Source: Pelagibius litoralis
GTDB lineage: Bacteria > Pseudomonadota > Alphaproteobacteria > Kiloniellales > Kiloniellaceae
Direction of reading: 5' to 3'
Length of the DNA: 64,000 nucleotides
Assembly (NCBI RefSeq): GCF_011683915.1
Contig: NZ_JAAQPH010000016.1
Coordinates: 83,474 to 147,473 of the forward strand
Of this stretch, positions 25,904 through 33,924 are shown piece by piece. The notes beneath the pieces are model-generated. The model saw only the letters and a program-made list of their open reading frames with translations, did not search any database and was not told the DNA's origin. How positions within the stretch are numbered: the first letter of the stretch is position 1; each line of letters starts with the position of its first letter. Position numbers and translations under genes: made by a program.

Positions 25904-26968
25904 ATGGCTTCCACCTCCGCCCAGCACCGCAGCGCCGCCGAACAACCGCGCGCAGACCGACCACGCATCGTCGCCAACCTCACCTTTGCCGAAATCATCA
26001 TCGTATGGGCCCTGCGGCACAGCCTCACCGACGCGGGGGCACAGCGCACCAGGGACGCACGGATCGCACCGGAATTCTCCCGGGCACTCGGTCTGGCACG
26101 GCTGGAGGAAAGCCTCACCTCCCTGGCTGTCCTGGCTCAGGGTCTTGCCCGGGCCGGTCGCCTCCCCCAAAGCGAGGCAGCGGTCAACGACGACCGTGTG
26201 ACGGCACGCGAAGAAGCGGTCCTGGCCACGCTGTCCGCCCACCAGCACGGCGCCTCTGCGCTGGCAACCTGGCTAAGCGAGTGGCTGGTGGTGCAAACCG
26301 AACAGCAACGCTTCGCTACCGCCGCCCGGGTCCTGGCCGAAATCATGGCCGAGGCCGGACAGTTCCTGCCGCATCCACCGGCCGGTAAGCGACCGCCGAC
26401 GACACCATCGGCGGCCCCTATCCAAAATAACCTCATAGCGCCAGCCGACGATAGGCGCCGCCCGGTCACTGGACGACAAGGCCTGACGGCAGCCGAACAG
26501 CACCTTCTGACCGGTCTGCGGCTCTGGGTTCAGGCTTTCAAAGAGGACGACGAACCTCTGGAAGCCGTGCGGCGACATTTTGGGCAACAGGCTGATGTCG
26601 ATCCGGGGCTCAGCCTCCATGCGATCCTGCGCAATACGACCCTGACCGCCCTGCGCCCGATCGACGTGCGCTGCCGCAACTGCCCCGGCCTGTCGCCGGA
26701 CGAAGCAAGGCTGCTCGACTGTATCGCGTGGCTGCAGCGCGGGGCCGCAGAGCCGGCAACAGCGGCGCTTGCCGCCTGGCTACCTCCGTCAGCCCTGCGC
26801 CTGTCTCTTGGCGCGGCGCGCAGTCTGGCAACCGGACTGATGCTGGACAACAGGGTGTTGCCGCTGCGCGATTGGGATTACCCGGCCCTTGAGGCGGCGG
26901 CCCATCCTCCAGCATCCCAGTCGGATGGCACAAGGCACGCCTTGGCGGCCTCACCCACCTTGCATTGA
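25904..26968 (+). CDS. Hypothetical protein, 354 residues
   Basis: Start at 25904 chosen for an AGGAAAG site upstream; a TTG at 25877 in the same frame lies next to the Fur-like dyad. I do not recognise a family. Two helical, Leu/Ala-rich halves (about 25-165 and 195-335) are joined by a Pro/Thr-rich linker. C-R-N-C near 260 could bind metal or form a disulfide. W-A-L-R and L-x-L-W-V-Q motifs start each half, so an internal duplication is possible. There is no signal peptide or long hydrophobic span. It precedes a peroxiredoxin gene by 49 bases, so an iron/oxidative-stress link is possible. Confidence 0.72.
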   Translation: MASTSAQHRSAAEQPRADRPRIVANLTFAEIIIVWALRHSLTDAGAQRTRDARIAPEFSRALGLARLEESLTSLAVLAQGLARAGRLPQSEAAVNDDRVTAREEAVLATLSAHQHGASALATWLSEWLVVQTEQQRFATAARVLAEIMAEAGQFLPHPPAGKRPPTTPSAAPIQNNLIAPADDRRRPVTGRQGLTAAEQHLLTGLRLWVQAFKEDDEPLEAVRRHFGQQADVDPGLSLHAILRNTTLTALRPIDVRCRNCPGLSPDEARLLDCIAWLQRGAAEPATAALAAWLPPSALRLSLGAARSLATGLMLDNRVLPLRDWDYPALEAAAHPPASQSDGTRHALAASPTLH

Positions 26969-27017
26969 TCTCGCCTACCAATACCAAACCAGAAACCCCT
27001 TAGAGAAAGGAGCGTCC

Positions 27018-27545
27018 ATGATGCGCAGCGTCGGCGATGTTGTCCCGGAAGTAACCTTCAAGCTTCGTGAAGGCGGAGAATGGCTGGAGAAGACCTCGGC
27101 TGACTATTTCAGGGGCCGCAGCGTTGTGGTTTTCGCGCTTCCCGGCGCCTTTACACCCACCTGCTCCTCCACCCACCTGCCCGGCTATATGGCGCTGTCG
27201 AAAAACCTGAAAGCCATGGGCGTCGACGAGATCCTCTGCCTCTCGGTAAACGATGCCTTTGTCATGAATGCCTGGGCCAAGGACCAGGGTGTCGATGACG
27301 AGGTCGCCATGCTGCCGGACGGCAGCGGTCACTTCACCCGCGCCATGGGCATGCTGGTGGACAAGGATAATCTGGGTTTCGGCGAGCGGTCCTGGCGCTA
27401 TTCGATGCTGGTGGTCGACGGCGTTATCAGCAAGATCTTCGCCGAAGACCGTAACGAGCCCGGCGACCCCTTCGCCGTCAGCGATGCAGTCACCATGCTG
27501 GACTTCATCAGCGAAACCGCCGGGCAGCAGGCCGCCAGCGCTTAG
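27018..27545 (+). CDS. Prx5-type peroxiredoxin
   Basis: 175 residues from the ATG at 27018 with AAAGGAG upstream. P-G-A-F-T-P-T-C (42-49) is the peroxiredoxin P-x3-T-x2-C active site with peroxidatic Cys49. A second Cys at 74 is not at the classical resolving position, so it may use glutathione/glutaredoxin like bacterial Prx5 or act as 1-Cys. The S-S-T-H-L-P-G-Y segment and the V-N-D-A-F-V-M-N-A-W block match this subgroup. It follows the Fur-like-box gene. Confidence 0.92.
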   Translation: MMRSVGDVVPEVTFKLREGGEWLEKTSADYFRGRSVVVFALPGAFTPTCSSTHLPGYMALSKNLKAMGVDEILCLSVNDAFVMNAWAKDQGVDDEVAMLPDGSGHFTRAMGMLVDKDNLGFGERSWRYSMLVVDGVISKIFAEDRNEPGDPFAVSDAVTMLDFISETAGQQAASA

Positions 27546-27628
27546 CGGACACCCTGTGGTGGCCGCCAGCCGCCGCTTTGACGCAGCTCAATGCGGCGGC
27601 GGCCCAAGCCGCTAGGCTTGTGGCGGTC

Positions 27629-29257
27629 ATGATCGAAAACCGCCCGCCCTCAACGACCCCGCTGCCAACGACCGGGTCGCAACAAACCGCTTCCCGGCGG
27701 CCCGCCGCAGATCCCGGCGGCGACCAGAGCGAGGCCCTTGGTTTCCTGAACGATCCGGCGAGCTACGGCGCGGCGGTTACCGAGGTGCAGCGCATCGACA
27801 CCCATGGCGCCATGGTCTTCCTGGCGGGCGACCGGGCCTACAAGATCAAGCGTGCCGTCCACTATCCCTACATGGATTTCTCGACACTTGAAAAACGGCA
27901 CCGGGCCTGCGCGCGGGAGCTGGCTTTGAATGTCCGCACCGCGCCGACGCTCTATCGCAAGGTGATTGCCGTTACCCGCAACAAGGACGGCATTCTGTCT
28001 TTCGGCGGCGGCGGTACGCCGGTCGAGTGGGTCCTGGTCATGAAGCGTTTCAAGCAGGAACAACTGCTCAGCAACATCGCCGCCGCCGGCGGCCTGACCG
28101 ACGAAATCGCCCGGGATCTGGCCGATACCGTCGCGGCCTTCCATCACACCGCGCCGCCGCCGAGCGACGATACCCTCAAGGGGGCCGAGTCCATCGAATG
28201 GGTGGTGGTGGAGAACAATCAGGAGCTCGCCGAGCGCGAGGATCTTTTCCCGCCGGTCCAGGCCGCCCGACTGGCAGAACTTTCCCTGGACCAACTGGCG
28301 CGCCGGTGGGCGCTGCTCGACAGCCGCTCCGAAAGCGGCCTCCTGCGCTTCTGTCACGGCGATCTGCATCTGCGCAACGTGGTACTGCTCGATGGCCGCC
28401 CGACACTCTTCGATGCCATCGAGTTCAATGACGCCATCGCCTGCATCGACGTGTTCTATGACCTCGCTTACCTGCTGATGGACCTGGAGCATCGCGGACT
28501 GCGACCCTTGGCCAACCTGGTCCTCAATCGCTATCTGCAGAAGCACGACGACCTTGAAGCCTTGTCGCTGCTGCCGCTGTTTCTGTCCGCGCGCGCCACC
28601 GTGCGGGCCAAGGTTGCGGCCAGCCTGGAAAAAATCGAGGACGATGGGCAGGCCATAAACGAACGCCGCGACGAAGCGCTGAGCTATTTCAACGAAGCGC
28701 TGCGGTTTCTCAGCCCCCCACCGCCCCGGCTGGTTGCCGTCGGCGGCCTCTCCGGCAGCGGCAAGACCAGCCTGGCGCAGGCTCTGGCACCGGCCCTGGG
28801 TGCCGCCCCCGGGGCCGTCCATCTGCGCAGCGACGTTTTGCGCAAGACCCTGGCCGGGGTGGACGAAGCGGTGCGCCTGCCCCCCTCCGCCTACAGCCGG
28901 GAAGCCGGCCAGGCCGTCTACGACAGCATGCTGGCAAAGGCGGGGCGGGTTCTCGCCGCCGGTCATTCGGTTGTCATCGACGGGGTCTTCGCCCGGCCGG
29001 AAGAACGCGCCGCCGCCGAGGCGCTTGCCCACAGCAGCGGCGCTGCCTTTGCCGGCTTCTGGCTGCAGGCGGACCCCGAAATCCTGACATCACGCGTTGA
29101 GCAGCGCCGCCACGATGCCTCCGACGCGACGGCCGCCGTGGTTCGCCAACAACTGATCTACGACCTGGGCGATGTCGACTGGACCCCGATCGATGCCGGC
29201 GCCTCGATCAAGGCTGTCGCAGATCAGGCACGCCGGCTGCTGAATCTGCCGGACTAA
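27629..29257 (+). CDS. Kinase-like/P-loop fusion protein (APH-type domain plus AAA/zeta-like ATPase)
   Basis: 542 residues from the ATG at 27629; an upstream in-frame start is possible because the ribosome site is weak. The first two thirds form an aminoglycoside-phosphotransferase-like kinase fold with the catalytic F-C-H-G-D-L-H-L-R-N near 242-251 and D-A-I-E-F-N-D near 265. The last third has a Walker A G-L-S-G-S-G-K-T near 372 and L-R-S-D-V-L-R-K, as in gluconate-kinase/zeta-toxin-type kinases. Proteins with both domains are widespread in proteobacteria and unnamed. Substrates are unknown; there is no antibiotic-resistance context. Confidence 0.83.
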   Translation: MIENRPPSTTPLPTTGSQQTASRRPAADPGGDQSEALGFLNDPASYGAAVTEVQRIDTHGAMVFLAGDRAYKIKRAVHYPYMDFSTLEKRHRACARELALNVRTAPTLYRKVIAVTRNKDGILSFGGGGTPVEWVLVMKRFKQEQLLSNIAAAGGLTDEIARDLADTVAAFHHTAPPPSDDTLKGAESIEWVVVENNQELAEREDLFPPVQAARLAELSLDQLARRWALLDSRSESGLLRFCHGDLHLRNVVLLDGRPTLFDAIEFNDAIACIDVFYDLAYLLMDLEHRGLRPLANLVLNRYLQKHDDLEALSLLPLFLSARATVRAKVAASLEKIEDDGQAINERRDEALSYFNEALRFLSPPPPRLVAVGGLSGSGKTSLAQALAPALGAAPGAVHLRSDVLRKTLAGVDEAVRLPPSAYSREAGQAVYDSMLAKAGRVLAAGHSVVIDGVFARPEERAAAEALAHSSGAAFAGFWLQADPEILTSRVEQRRHDASDATAAVVRQQLIYDLGDVDWTPIDAGASIKAVADQARRLLNLPD

Positions 29258-29403
29258 CCTTCCCGCCTTTGCCGCTTGTTAATTTCTGCAGTGATAAATC
29301 TATGACCGCATTGCGGCAGGGTTGCTGTTTTGCTAATGGAACCGCCCGGTCGTCCTGACCTCATTTTTTTGAACCGAGCCTCATTTGAACACGACAGACA
29401 GAA

Positions 29404-29440
29404 GCCCCCCTCAAAGGGGGTGGAATATACGGCGCGCCGT
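29404..29440. promoter_or_regulatory. GC hairpin and 12-bp palindrome upstream of a small gene
   Basis: A C6/G5 hairpin with a short loop (29405-29420) is followed by the perfect dyad ACGGCGCGCCGT (29429-29440), which ends 62 bases before the small gene at 29503. They sit in a 245-base region after the kinase-like gene that otherwise shows no gene. The hairpin has no T run, so it is not a clear terminator. Function uncertain. Confidence 0.35.
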
Positions 29441-29502
29441 AGCGTTATTGAAACAGAACGACAGCGGCGCAAGGCCGTGACGCAGACGGAGGCTAGACCA
29501 TC

Positions 29503-29691
29503 ATGACATCCACGACCGGCAATTTGCGGAACAGCGTCACCATTCAGCGGGACCTCGCCGACCTGGCGCTCGAGCTGATCGACAGGGTTGGTGTCGAAGG
29601 CGCCATCAACTACTGCCACAGCCTGGGCTGGGGCGGCGTTCTGGCCCAGATCGAAGCCATCCGCGCCCGGCGCCCGCAAGGCGAAGGGTGA
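29503..29691 (+). CDS. Small hypothetical protein, 62 residues
   Basis: The ATG is preceded by GACGGAGG at a proper distance. The protein is soluble and helical, with D-L-A-D-L-A-L-E-L-I-D-R-V-G-V-E-G-A-I-N-Y at residues 18-38 and G-W-G-G-V-L near 43. No known motif. It lies 208 bases upstream of the RTX gene and could be a regulator or partner of it, but that is guesswork. Confidence 0.55.
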   Translation: MTSTTGNLRNSVTIQRDLADLALELIDRVGVEGAINYCHSLGWGGVLAQIEAIRARRPQGEG

Positions 29692-29899
29692 CTGCCAAAC
29701 AGGCTGAATCCGCGGCCGTTAACAGGCTCCTAAAGCAAGGCATTTATCGTTAAGAGCATATATCTGTGTGAGATTGCTGCCCAAAGCAGCGTTTACAACA
29801 AGTCATAAAGGCTTGTTAAGGCCTCTCTCCCAAACTCCCCATCGTTTCGCAGCCGCGCTCTCTTGAGGGCGCGGCCAACGGGTCTTTGAGGAGCAGGAG

Positions 29900-31600
29900 A
29901 TGGTAGAGACAAGCGGCCAGGACGGCCCCCGTTCGAACGACTCCGAGCAGGTCTTCGAGTCATCCAGCGGGCAGGACCCCGTCGTAATCAACTCACCGGC
30001 GCCCGGCCAGGAAATCTCGATCCCGGTCGGCGACACGGAACGCCTGCAGTTGCGGTTCGATCCGCTGACGGTGCAGGTCGCCCAGAGCGATGGCGACCTT
30101 CTTCTGCAGTTTCCGAACGGCGGCCAGCTCGCCCTGCGGGACTTCTCCAAAGAAGACAGTCCACCGGATCTCATCCTGCCGGACGGTTCACCGGTTGACG
30201 GCGAAGCGCTGCTGAAGCAGCTCGAAGAACTGATCTCCCTGCCGCCGCTCGAAACAGCGGCCGGCCCGGCGGCCCCGACGGGCAGCGGTGGCGGTTCTGT
30301 CTACCAGAGCAACCTCGGCGAGCTGATCGCCGGACTGCAGTCCGGTGCGGGTGCCACGGAGACGGGCTTCGCCTCCAACGTCGGCACCCCGGGTGGCGGC
30401 ACGGCTCCGTTGGCCGATGACGACGGCGAGGTCTTTCCGACGGTCGAGAGTGAGGACAGCCCTCCGGTGCTGTCCTTCGCGCAGACCTTCGTGCCGCCGG
30501 CCAACCCGGTCGGGCCGGGCGCGGACCAATCGCTTTTCACCAAGAAATCCGACTCTGTCGATCTCAACGCCATCGACGTCGGTGGTTATCAGGACGGCAC
30601 CCAGTACGACGCCGGCAAAGGCAACGACATCGTCATCCTGGCCGACGACTCGCGTCAGGCAATCGAAGCCGGCTTTGTCGAGGGCACAGAGTTCGACGCC
30701 GGTAGAGGCCACGACCTGGTGACCGGCGGCAGCCTTGCCGACCTGGTCGACGGCGGCCGGGGCAACGACACCCTGCTCGGCGGTATCGGCGACGACAGCC
30801 TGTTCGGTGCCCAGGGCAACGACAGCCTTGTCGGCGGTGTCGATGACGATCTGCTGCACGGCGGCGGCAACAATGACATCCTGCTGGGCGGGGTCGGCGA
30901 CGACACGCTGATCGGCGGCAGCGGCCGCGACACCCTGGAAGGCGGTGACGGGAAGGATCTGCTGAACGGCGGCAGCAGCCACGACCTGCTGAAAGGCGAT
31001 GCCGGCGCCGATACGCTCATGGGCGCCGGCGGACGCGACACCCTTGAGGGGGGCAGCGGCAACGATCTGCTGCTGGGCGGCAGCGGCAACGACAGCCTGC
31101 TGGGCGGTGCCGACAACGATCAACTCTTCGGCAGCCACGGCCGCGACACCTTGGATGGCGGCTTGGGCGACGATTTTCTGAACGGCGGCGGCAGCAACGA
31201 TCTTCTGCTCGGCGGCCTCGGCGACGATACGCTGCTTGGCGGCTCCGGACGCGACACCTTGGACGGCGGGCTTGGCGACGACGTCATGGCCGGCGGCAAC
31301 GGCCGCGACGTCTTCTCCTTCTCGCTGGCCGAAAATCAGGGCGATGACGTTATTCTCGACTTCCGTACCGGTAACAACGGCGACCGCCTGGAACTGTCGG
31401 ATCTGCTCAACGTCAACGGCGACGGCACTATCGACATCGCCGATCTCGACGCCGGCGGGCACAACGTCAGCGGCACGGCGGACTCGGTGGTCATCACCTT
31501 CGAGCAAGGCGGCAGCCTGACCCTCGAAGGGCTGGACGGCAGCAGCGTGGATTCCTTCCAGGACCTGCTGGACATCAAGGTGAACATCGACATCTCCTGA
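29900..31600 (+). CDS. RTX-repeat protein secreted by a type I system
   Basis: 566 residues, acidic, no Sec signal. The N-terminal 130 residues are not repeats and contain a compact beta-rich segment (L-R-F-D-P-L-T-V-Q-V to L-I-L-P-D-G). Two related degenerate motifs, Y-D-A-G-K-G-N-D-I-V and F-D-A-G-R-G-H-D-L-V, follow (about 235-275). Then about 22 calcium-binding nonapeptides of the G-G-x-G-x-D-x-L-x type run from 276 to 474. The last 90 residues, from D-V-F-S-F-S-L-A, form a type I secretion target domain. No ABC transporter, membrane fusion protein or other T1SS gene is in the window. A GGAGCAGGAG site precedes the start. Confidence 0.9.
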   Translation: MVETSGQDGPRSNDSEQVFESSSGQDPVVINSPAPGQEISIPVGDTERLQLRFDPLTVQVAQSDGDLLLQFPNGGQLALRDFSKEDSPPDLILPDGSPVDGEALLKQLEELISLPPLETAAGPAAPTGSGGGSVYQSNLGELIAGLQSGAGATETGFASNVGTPGGGTAPLADDDGEVFPTVESEDSPPVLSFAQTFVPPANPVGPGADQSLFTKKSDSVDLNAIDVGGYQDGTQYDAGKGNDIVILADDSRQAIEAGFVEGTEFDAGRGHDLVTGGSLADLVDGGRGNDTLLGGIGDDSLFGAQGNDSLVGGVDDDLLHGGGNNDILLGGVGDDTLIGGSGRDTLEGGDGKDLLNGGSSHDLLKGDAGADTLMGAGGRDTLEGGSGNDLLLGGSGNDSLLGGADNDQLFGSHGRDTLDGGLGDDFLNGGGSNDLLLGGLGDDTLLGGSGRDTLDGGLGDDVMAGGNGRDVFSFSLAENQGDDVILDFRTGNNGDRLELSDLLNVNGDGTIDIADLDAGGHNVSGTADSVVITFEQGGSLTLEGLDGSSVDSFQDLLDIKVNIDIS

Positions 31601-31781
31601 CCGGAACGGTCAACCGGCCAGCGACTCTTTTGCGTCGGATCAGGCAAAAGGGGCTACCCCTTCTGTACGGCTTGTCCTTCGCGGGCGGTCTAGGCAGTCT
31701 GAGCCTGCGCCGAACATCGATGCTTCCAATCGACTCCTCTTCGGCGCGTTCGATTTGCCTGACACTCCCTGTTCGAAAACT

Positions 31782-31810
31782 CCCCCGGCGCCAAGCGCCG
31801 GGGGCTTTCT
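31782..31810 (+). terminator. Rho-independent terminator after the RTX gene
   Basis: A perfect 10-bp stem (CCCCCGGCGC, 31782-31791, with its complement at 31795-31804) has a 3-base loop, followed by CTTTCTTT. On the opposite strand the hairpin is followed by GTTTT, so it may also end the dehydratase transcript arriving from the right. Confidence 0.85.
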
Positions 31811-31826
31811 TTCGCACAGATACGGA

Positions 31827-32852
31827 TCACCCCAGCAGGAAACCCTCACCCAGAGGATCGTCGGGTTCCAGGGTGAAGCGGGCCTCGCCGCTGTAGTGGG
31901 CCTTGCCCGCAACCTCGACGACGACGGCGCGGTGGTGGCCGACAGTCGTCTCCTCCACCGCCGTGGCTGTAAAACACGCGCCGGTGACGCTTTCGAAAGT
32001 ACGAGTCTGGCCGAGGGCGATTTCACCGCGCGTCCACTGCAGCGCGACGCGCGCGGTCACGCCGGAACCTGTCGGGCTGCGATCAACCTGGCGGCCGGCG
32101 AAGACGCAGACGTTCCGGCTCGCATCGGCCTCATAGGCATCGCGGCCATCGGTAAAAATGGTGCCATAGAGAAAAGCGAGATCCGGATCGTCGGGATGCG
32201 CCAACGAAATCTCCGCGGCTGCCGCGGTGATCGCTTCGCCGGCATCGCTGAGCGCGCGCACCGAAGACGCTGCCACCTCCAGGCCGATACTGTCGGCGGA
32301 GAGCAGCGCATAGAAAGCGCCGCCATAGGCAATGTCGATTTCAAGAGGACCCCAATCGCGGGTATCGACCATCACCTGGCGGGCAAAGGCAAAAGCCGGT
32401 ACCGAACGGAACCGCACCCTCCCGGCCCTGCCGTTCTCGACCGAGACAAGAGTGCGTACCAGACCACAGGGACACTGAATATTGACGGCGGTGTCGGGCT
32501 CCTGCGCCGCCACAAGGCCACTGTCTACCGCCCAGCGGCCGAGGGCGATAACAGCGTGACCGCACATGGTGGAATAGCCCTCGTTGTGCAGGAACAGCAC
32601 GGCGAGATCGGCCTCCGGATGGTCGGGCTCCACCAGGACCGCGCCGTACATGTCGGCATGACCGCGCGGTTCGAACATCAGGAGGCAACGCAGGGCGTCG
32701 TGCCGGTCGCGCGCGTCGCGGCGCTTCTCCAGCAAAGTCGCGCCGAACAACGGCGGATAACCCGAGGTGACGATGCGTACCGGCTCACCGCCGGTATGCA
32801 TCTCAACAGTGGTGATAGAGGGCGCTGCTATTGGAAGAGGCTCAGCGGCCAT
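31827..32852 (-). CDS. Trans-3-hydroxy-L-proline dehydratase (proline racemase superfamily)
   Basis: 341 residues. M-C-G-H at 96-99 carries the first catalytic Cys97. The second site reads D-R-S-P-T-G-S-G, with Thr261 where racemases and 4-hydroxyproline epimerases have Cys. The Cys/Thr pair is diagnostic of dehydratases that convert trans-3-hydroxy-L-proline to pyrroline-2-carboxylate. A GAGGAAGG site precedes the ATG, which lies inside the end of the upstream lipoprotein gene (25-base overlap). A pyrroline-2-carboxylate reductase gene is not adjacent. Confidence 0.87.
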   Translation of the reverse strand: MAAEPLPIAAPSITTVEMHTGGEPVRIVTSGYPPLFGATLLEKRRDARDRHDALRCLLMFEPRGHADMYGAVLVEPDHPEADLAVLFLHNEGYSTMCGHAVIALGRWAVDSGLVAAQEPDTAVNIQCPCGLVRTLVSVENGRAGRVRFRSVPAFAFARQVMVDTRDWGPLEIDIAYGGAFYALLSADSIGLEVAASSVRALSDAGEAITAAAAEISLAHPDDPDLAFLYGTIFTDGRDAYEADASRNVCVFAGRQVDRSPTGSGVTARVALQWTRGEIALGQTRTFESVTGACFTATAVEETTVGHHRAVVVEVAGKAHYSGEARFTLEPDDPLGEGFLLG

Positions 32853-33076
32853 GCCTTCCTCTGCTCGATCTTCACCGGTTCGTCATAAAACCCGACCCGG
32901 CGGTTTTCCTCCCCCGGCAGGGCCTGCGCATGGCAATCGACGTCCGCCAGGGTGCGATAGCAATCGCGCTCGGCATAGGTGAGGCGTGGCAACGGATCGC
33001 GGGCACAGGCAGACAACACCAGAACAAGCGACAGCCCCAGAAACCCGAAGCGGGCAATAGGAAATCCCCGTTGCAT
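32828..33076 (-). CDS. Small lipoprotein
   Basis: 82 residues. A hydrophobic signal ends in the lipobox L-S-A-C (about 21-24), followed by A-R-D; Asp at +3 could favour inner-membrane retention if this organism follows the E. coli Lol rule. The mature part has two further cysteines in R-D-C-Y-R-T-L-A-D-V-D-C-H near 39-49. No family recognised. A strong AAGGAAGG site precedes the start. It overlaps the hydroxyproline dehydratase start by 25 bases. Confidence 0.75.
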   Translation of the reverse strand: MQRGFPIARFGFLGLSLVLVLSACARDPLPRLTYAERDCYRTLADVDCHAQALPGEENRRVGFYDEPVKIEQRKAWPLSLFQ

Positions 33077-33173
33077 GATTTAACCTTCCTTGTTACTCCC
33101 GAAGGCCTCTGTGAGCCTTGGCCCACAGCATAGCCTCGGCGCCGCCCCGGACAAAGCCGCAAAGGAAGCCCCC

Positions 33174-33566
33174 ATGGTCGATCGCTTGTTAACCAACATC
33201 ATGGTTACGGATCTGCAGACTAGCCGGGATTTCTATACCGCGCTGTTGGACCTGAAGGTCCATTTCGACAGCGACTGGTATGTGATTCTGACGGATCGGG
33301 CGGCGCAGAGTTTCGAACTGGGGCTGATCGGACGCGATGACGACCTCATCCCGGCCGAACAGCGCGGCAGCCCCGCCGGGCTCTATCTCACCTTCGTGGT
33401 CGCCGATGCCGATGCCATCTATCAGCGGGCGCTCACGCAAGACTGCAGGATCGTCAAGGCGCCACACGATACCTTCTACGGTCAGCGGCGCTTTCTGGCG
33501 CTCGACCCCGACGGTCTGATGATTGATGTCTCGGCACCGACCGCGCCGCCGCCGAGCGAGGCTTAG
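33174..33566 (+). CDS. Glyoxalase/VOC-superfamily protein
   Basis: 130 residues from the ATG at 33174 with AAAGGAAG upstream. The vicinal-oxygen-chelate fold is shown by N-I-M-V-T-D-L-Q-T-S-R-D-F-Y-T-A-L-L-D-L, then A-D-A-D-A-I-Y-Q-R-A and D-P-D-G-L-M-I-D near the end. Metal ligands are not conserved in an obvious glyoxalase I pattern, so it may be a bleomycin-resistance-like binding protein or a dioxygenase relative. A decayed VOC remnant follows 11 bases downstream. Confidence 0.85.
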   Translation: MVDRLLTNIMVTDLQTSRDFYTALLDLKVHFDSDWYVILTDRAAQSFELGLIGRDDDLIPAEQRGSPAGLYLTFVVADADAIYQRALTQDCRIVKAPHDTFYGQRRFLALDPDGLMIDVSAPTAPPPSEA

Positions 33567-33577
33567 GGGAACGGGAC

Positions 33578-33634
33578 ATGACCGACCCCGACGGCAACAT
33601 CCTCTGCTTCGGTTCGGACCACGAAGCGGCGTAG
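33578..33634 (+). pseudogene. C-terminal remnant of a second VOC-domain gene
   Basis: Eighteen codons ending in TAG encode T-D-P-D-G-N-I-L-C-F-G-S, the usual last strand of a VOC domain (D-P-D-G-N). The rest of the domain is absent. The likely explanation is deletion of most of a tandem glyoxalase gene, leaving its tail. Confidence 0.6.
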
Positions 33635-33639
33635 GGGGC

Positions 33640-33744
33640 TCAAAGCCCGGAAAAAGGCGCCAGGGCCACCAAGGTCTCACTCGGCAGCCCGGCAATCCAA
33701 TCGCCGTCACGATACCGAAGATCGACAACCCAGCGAAAGATCAT
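33640..33744 (-). CDS. Possible 34-residue protein
   Basis: An ATG at 33744 is preceded by GGAAGGTGAT 5 bases upstream, a good ribosome site, and the frame runs 34 codons to TGA (start M-I-F-R-W-V-V-D-L-R). No family is recognised and no second support exists. It occupies part of the 358-base stretch between the glyoxalase and rhodanese genes, together with the VOC remnant and a composite repeat. Confidence 0.28.
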   Translation of the reverse strand: MIFRWVVDLRYRDGDWIAGLPSETLVALAPFSGL

Positions 33745-33791
33745 AGCGATCACCTTCCGGCACGACGCAAGGAACCAGGCGACCTCCCTCA

Positions 33792-33884
33792 GATCGGATC
33801 ATGTTTGGTCGAAACCACTTCGTGGATTCGACCAAACATGATCCGATCGACATCAAACAGTTAGAGCAGATTCATCTGCTCTAG
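33792..33884. repeat. Composite palindromic repeat, copy 1
   Basis: A long dyad (33792-33848; outer arms GATCGGATCATGTTTGGTC and its complement around a CCACTTCGTGG centre) is followed by a spacer containing CATCAAACAG. A short hairpin follows, TAGAGCAGAT (33862-33871) with its complement ending at 33883. The same module order recurs in inverted orientation at 38932-39071. It is a dispersed intergenic repeat of REP/MITE character. Confidence 0.8.
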
Positions 33885-33924
33885 AGACACCGCAGGGCGG
33901 GAAGGTCGCCTGGAACCCGCAACG

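Noticed and set aside
27629..29257. Aminoglycoside resistance gene
   Set aside because: The APH-like domain is fused to a P-loop kinase and belongs to a widespread housekeeping-type family, with no resistance context.
30725..31320. Tandem short DNA repeats resembling a CRISPR array
   Set aside because: Period is 27 bases, in frame with a coding sequence, and matches calcium-binding nonapeptides; no spacers or cas genes.
30188..31507. Minus-strand 439-codon frame opposite the RTX repeats
   Set aside because: Val/Ala periodic sequence is the complement of the nonapeptide repeats, a typical artefact.
31827..32852. Proline racemase or 4-hydroxyproline epimerase
   Set aside because: The second catalytic Cys is Thr261, which fits the dehydratase and not the racemase or epimerase.
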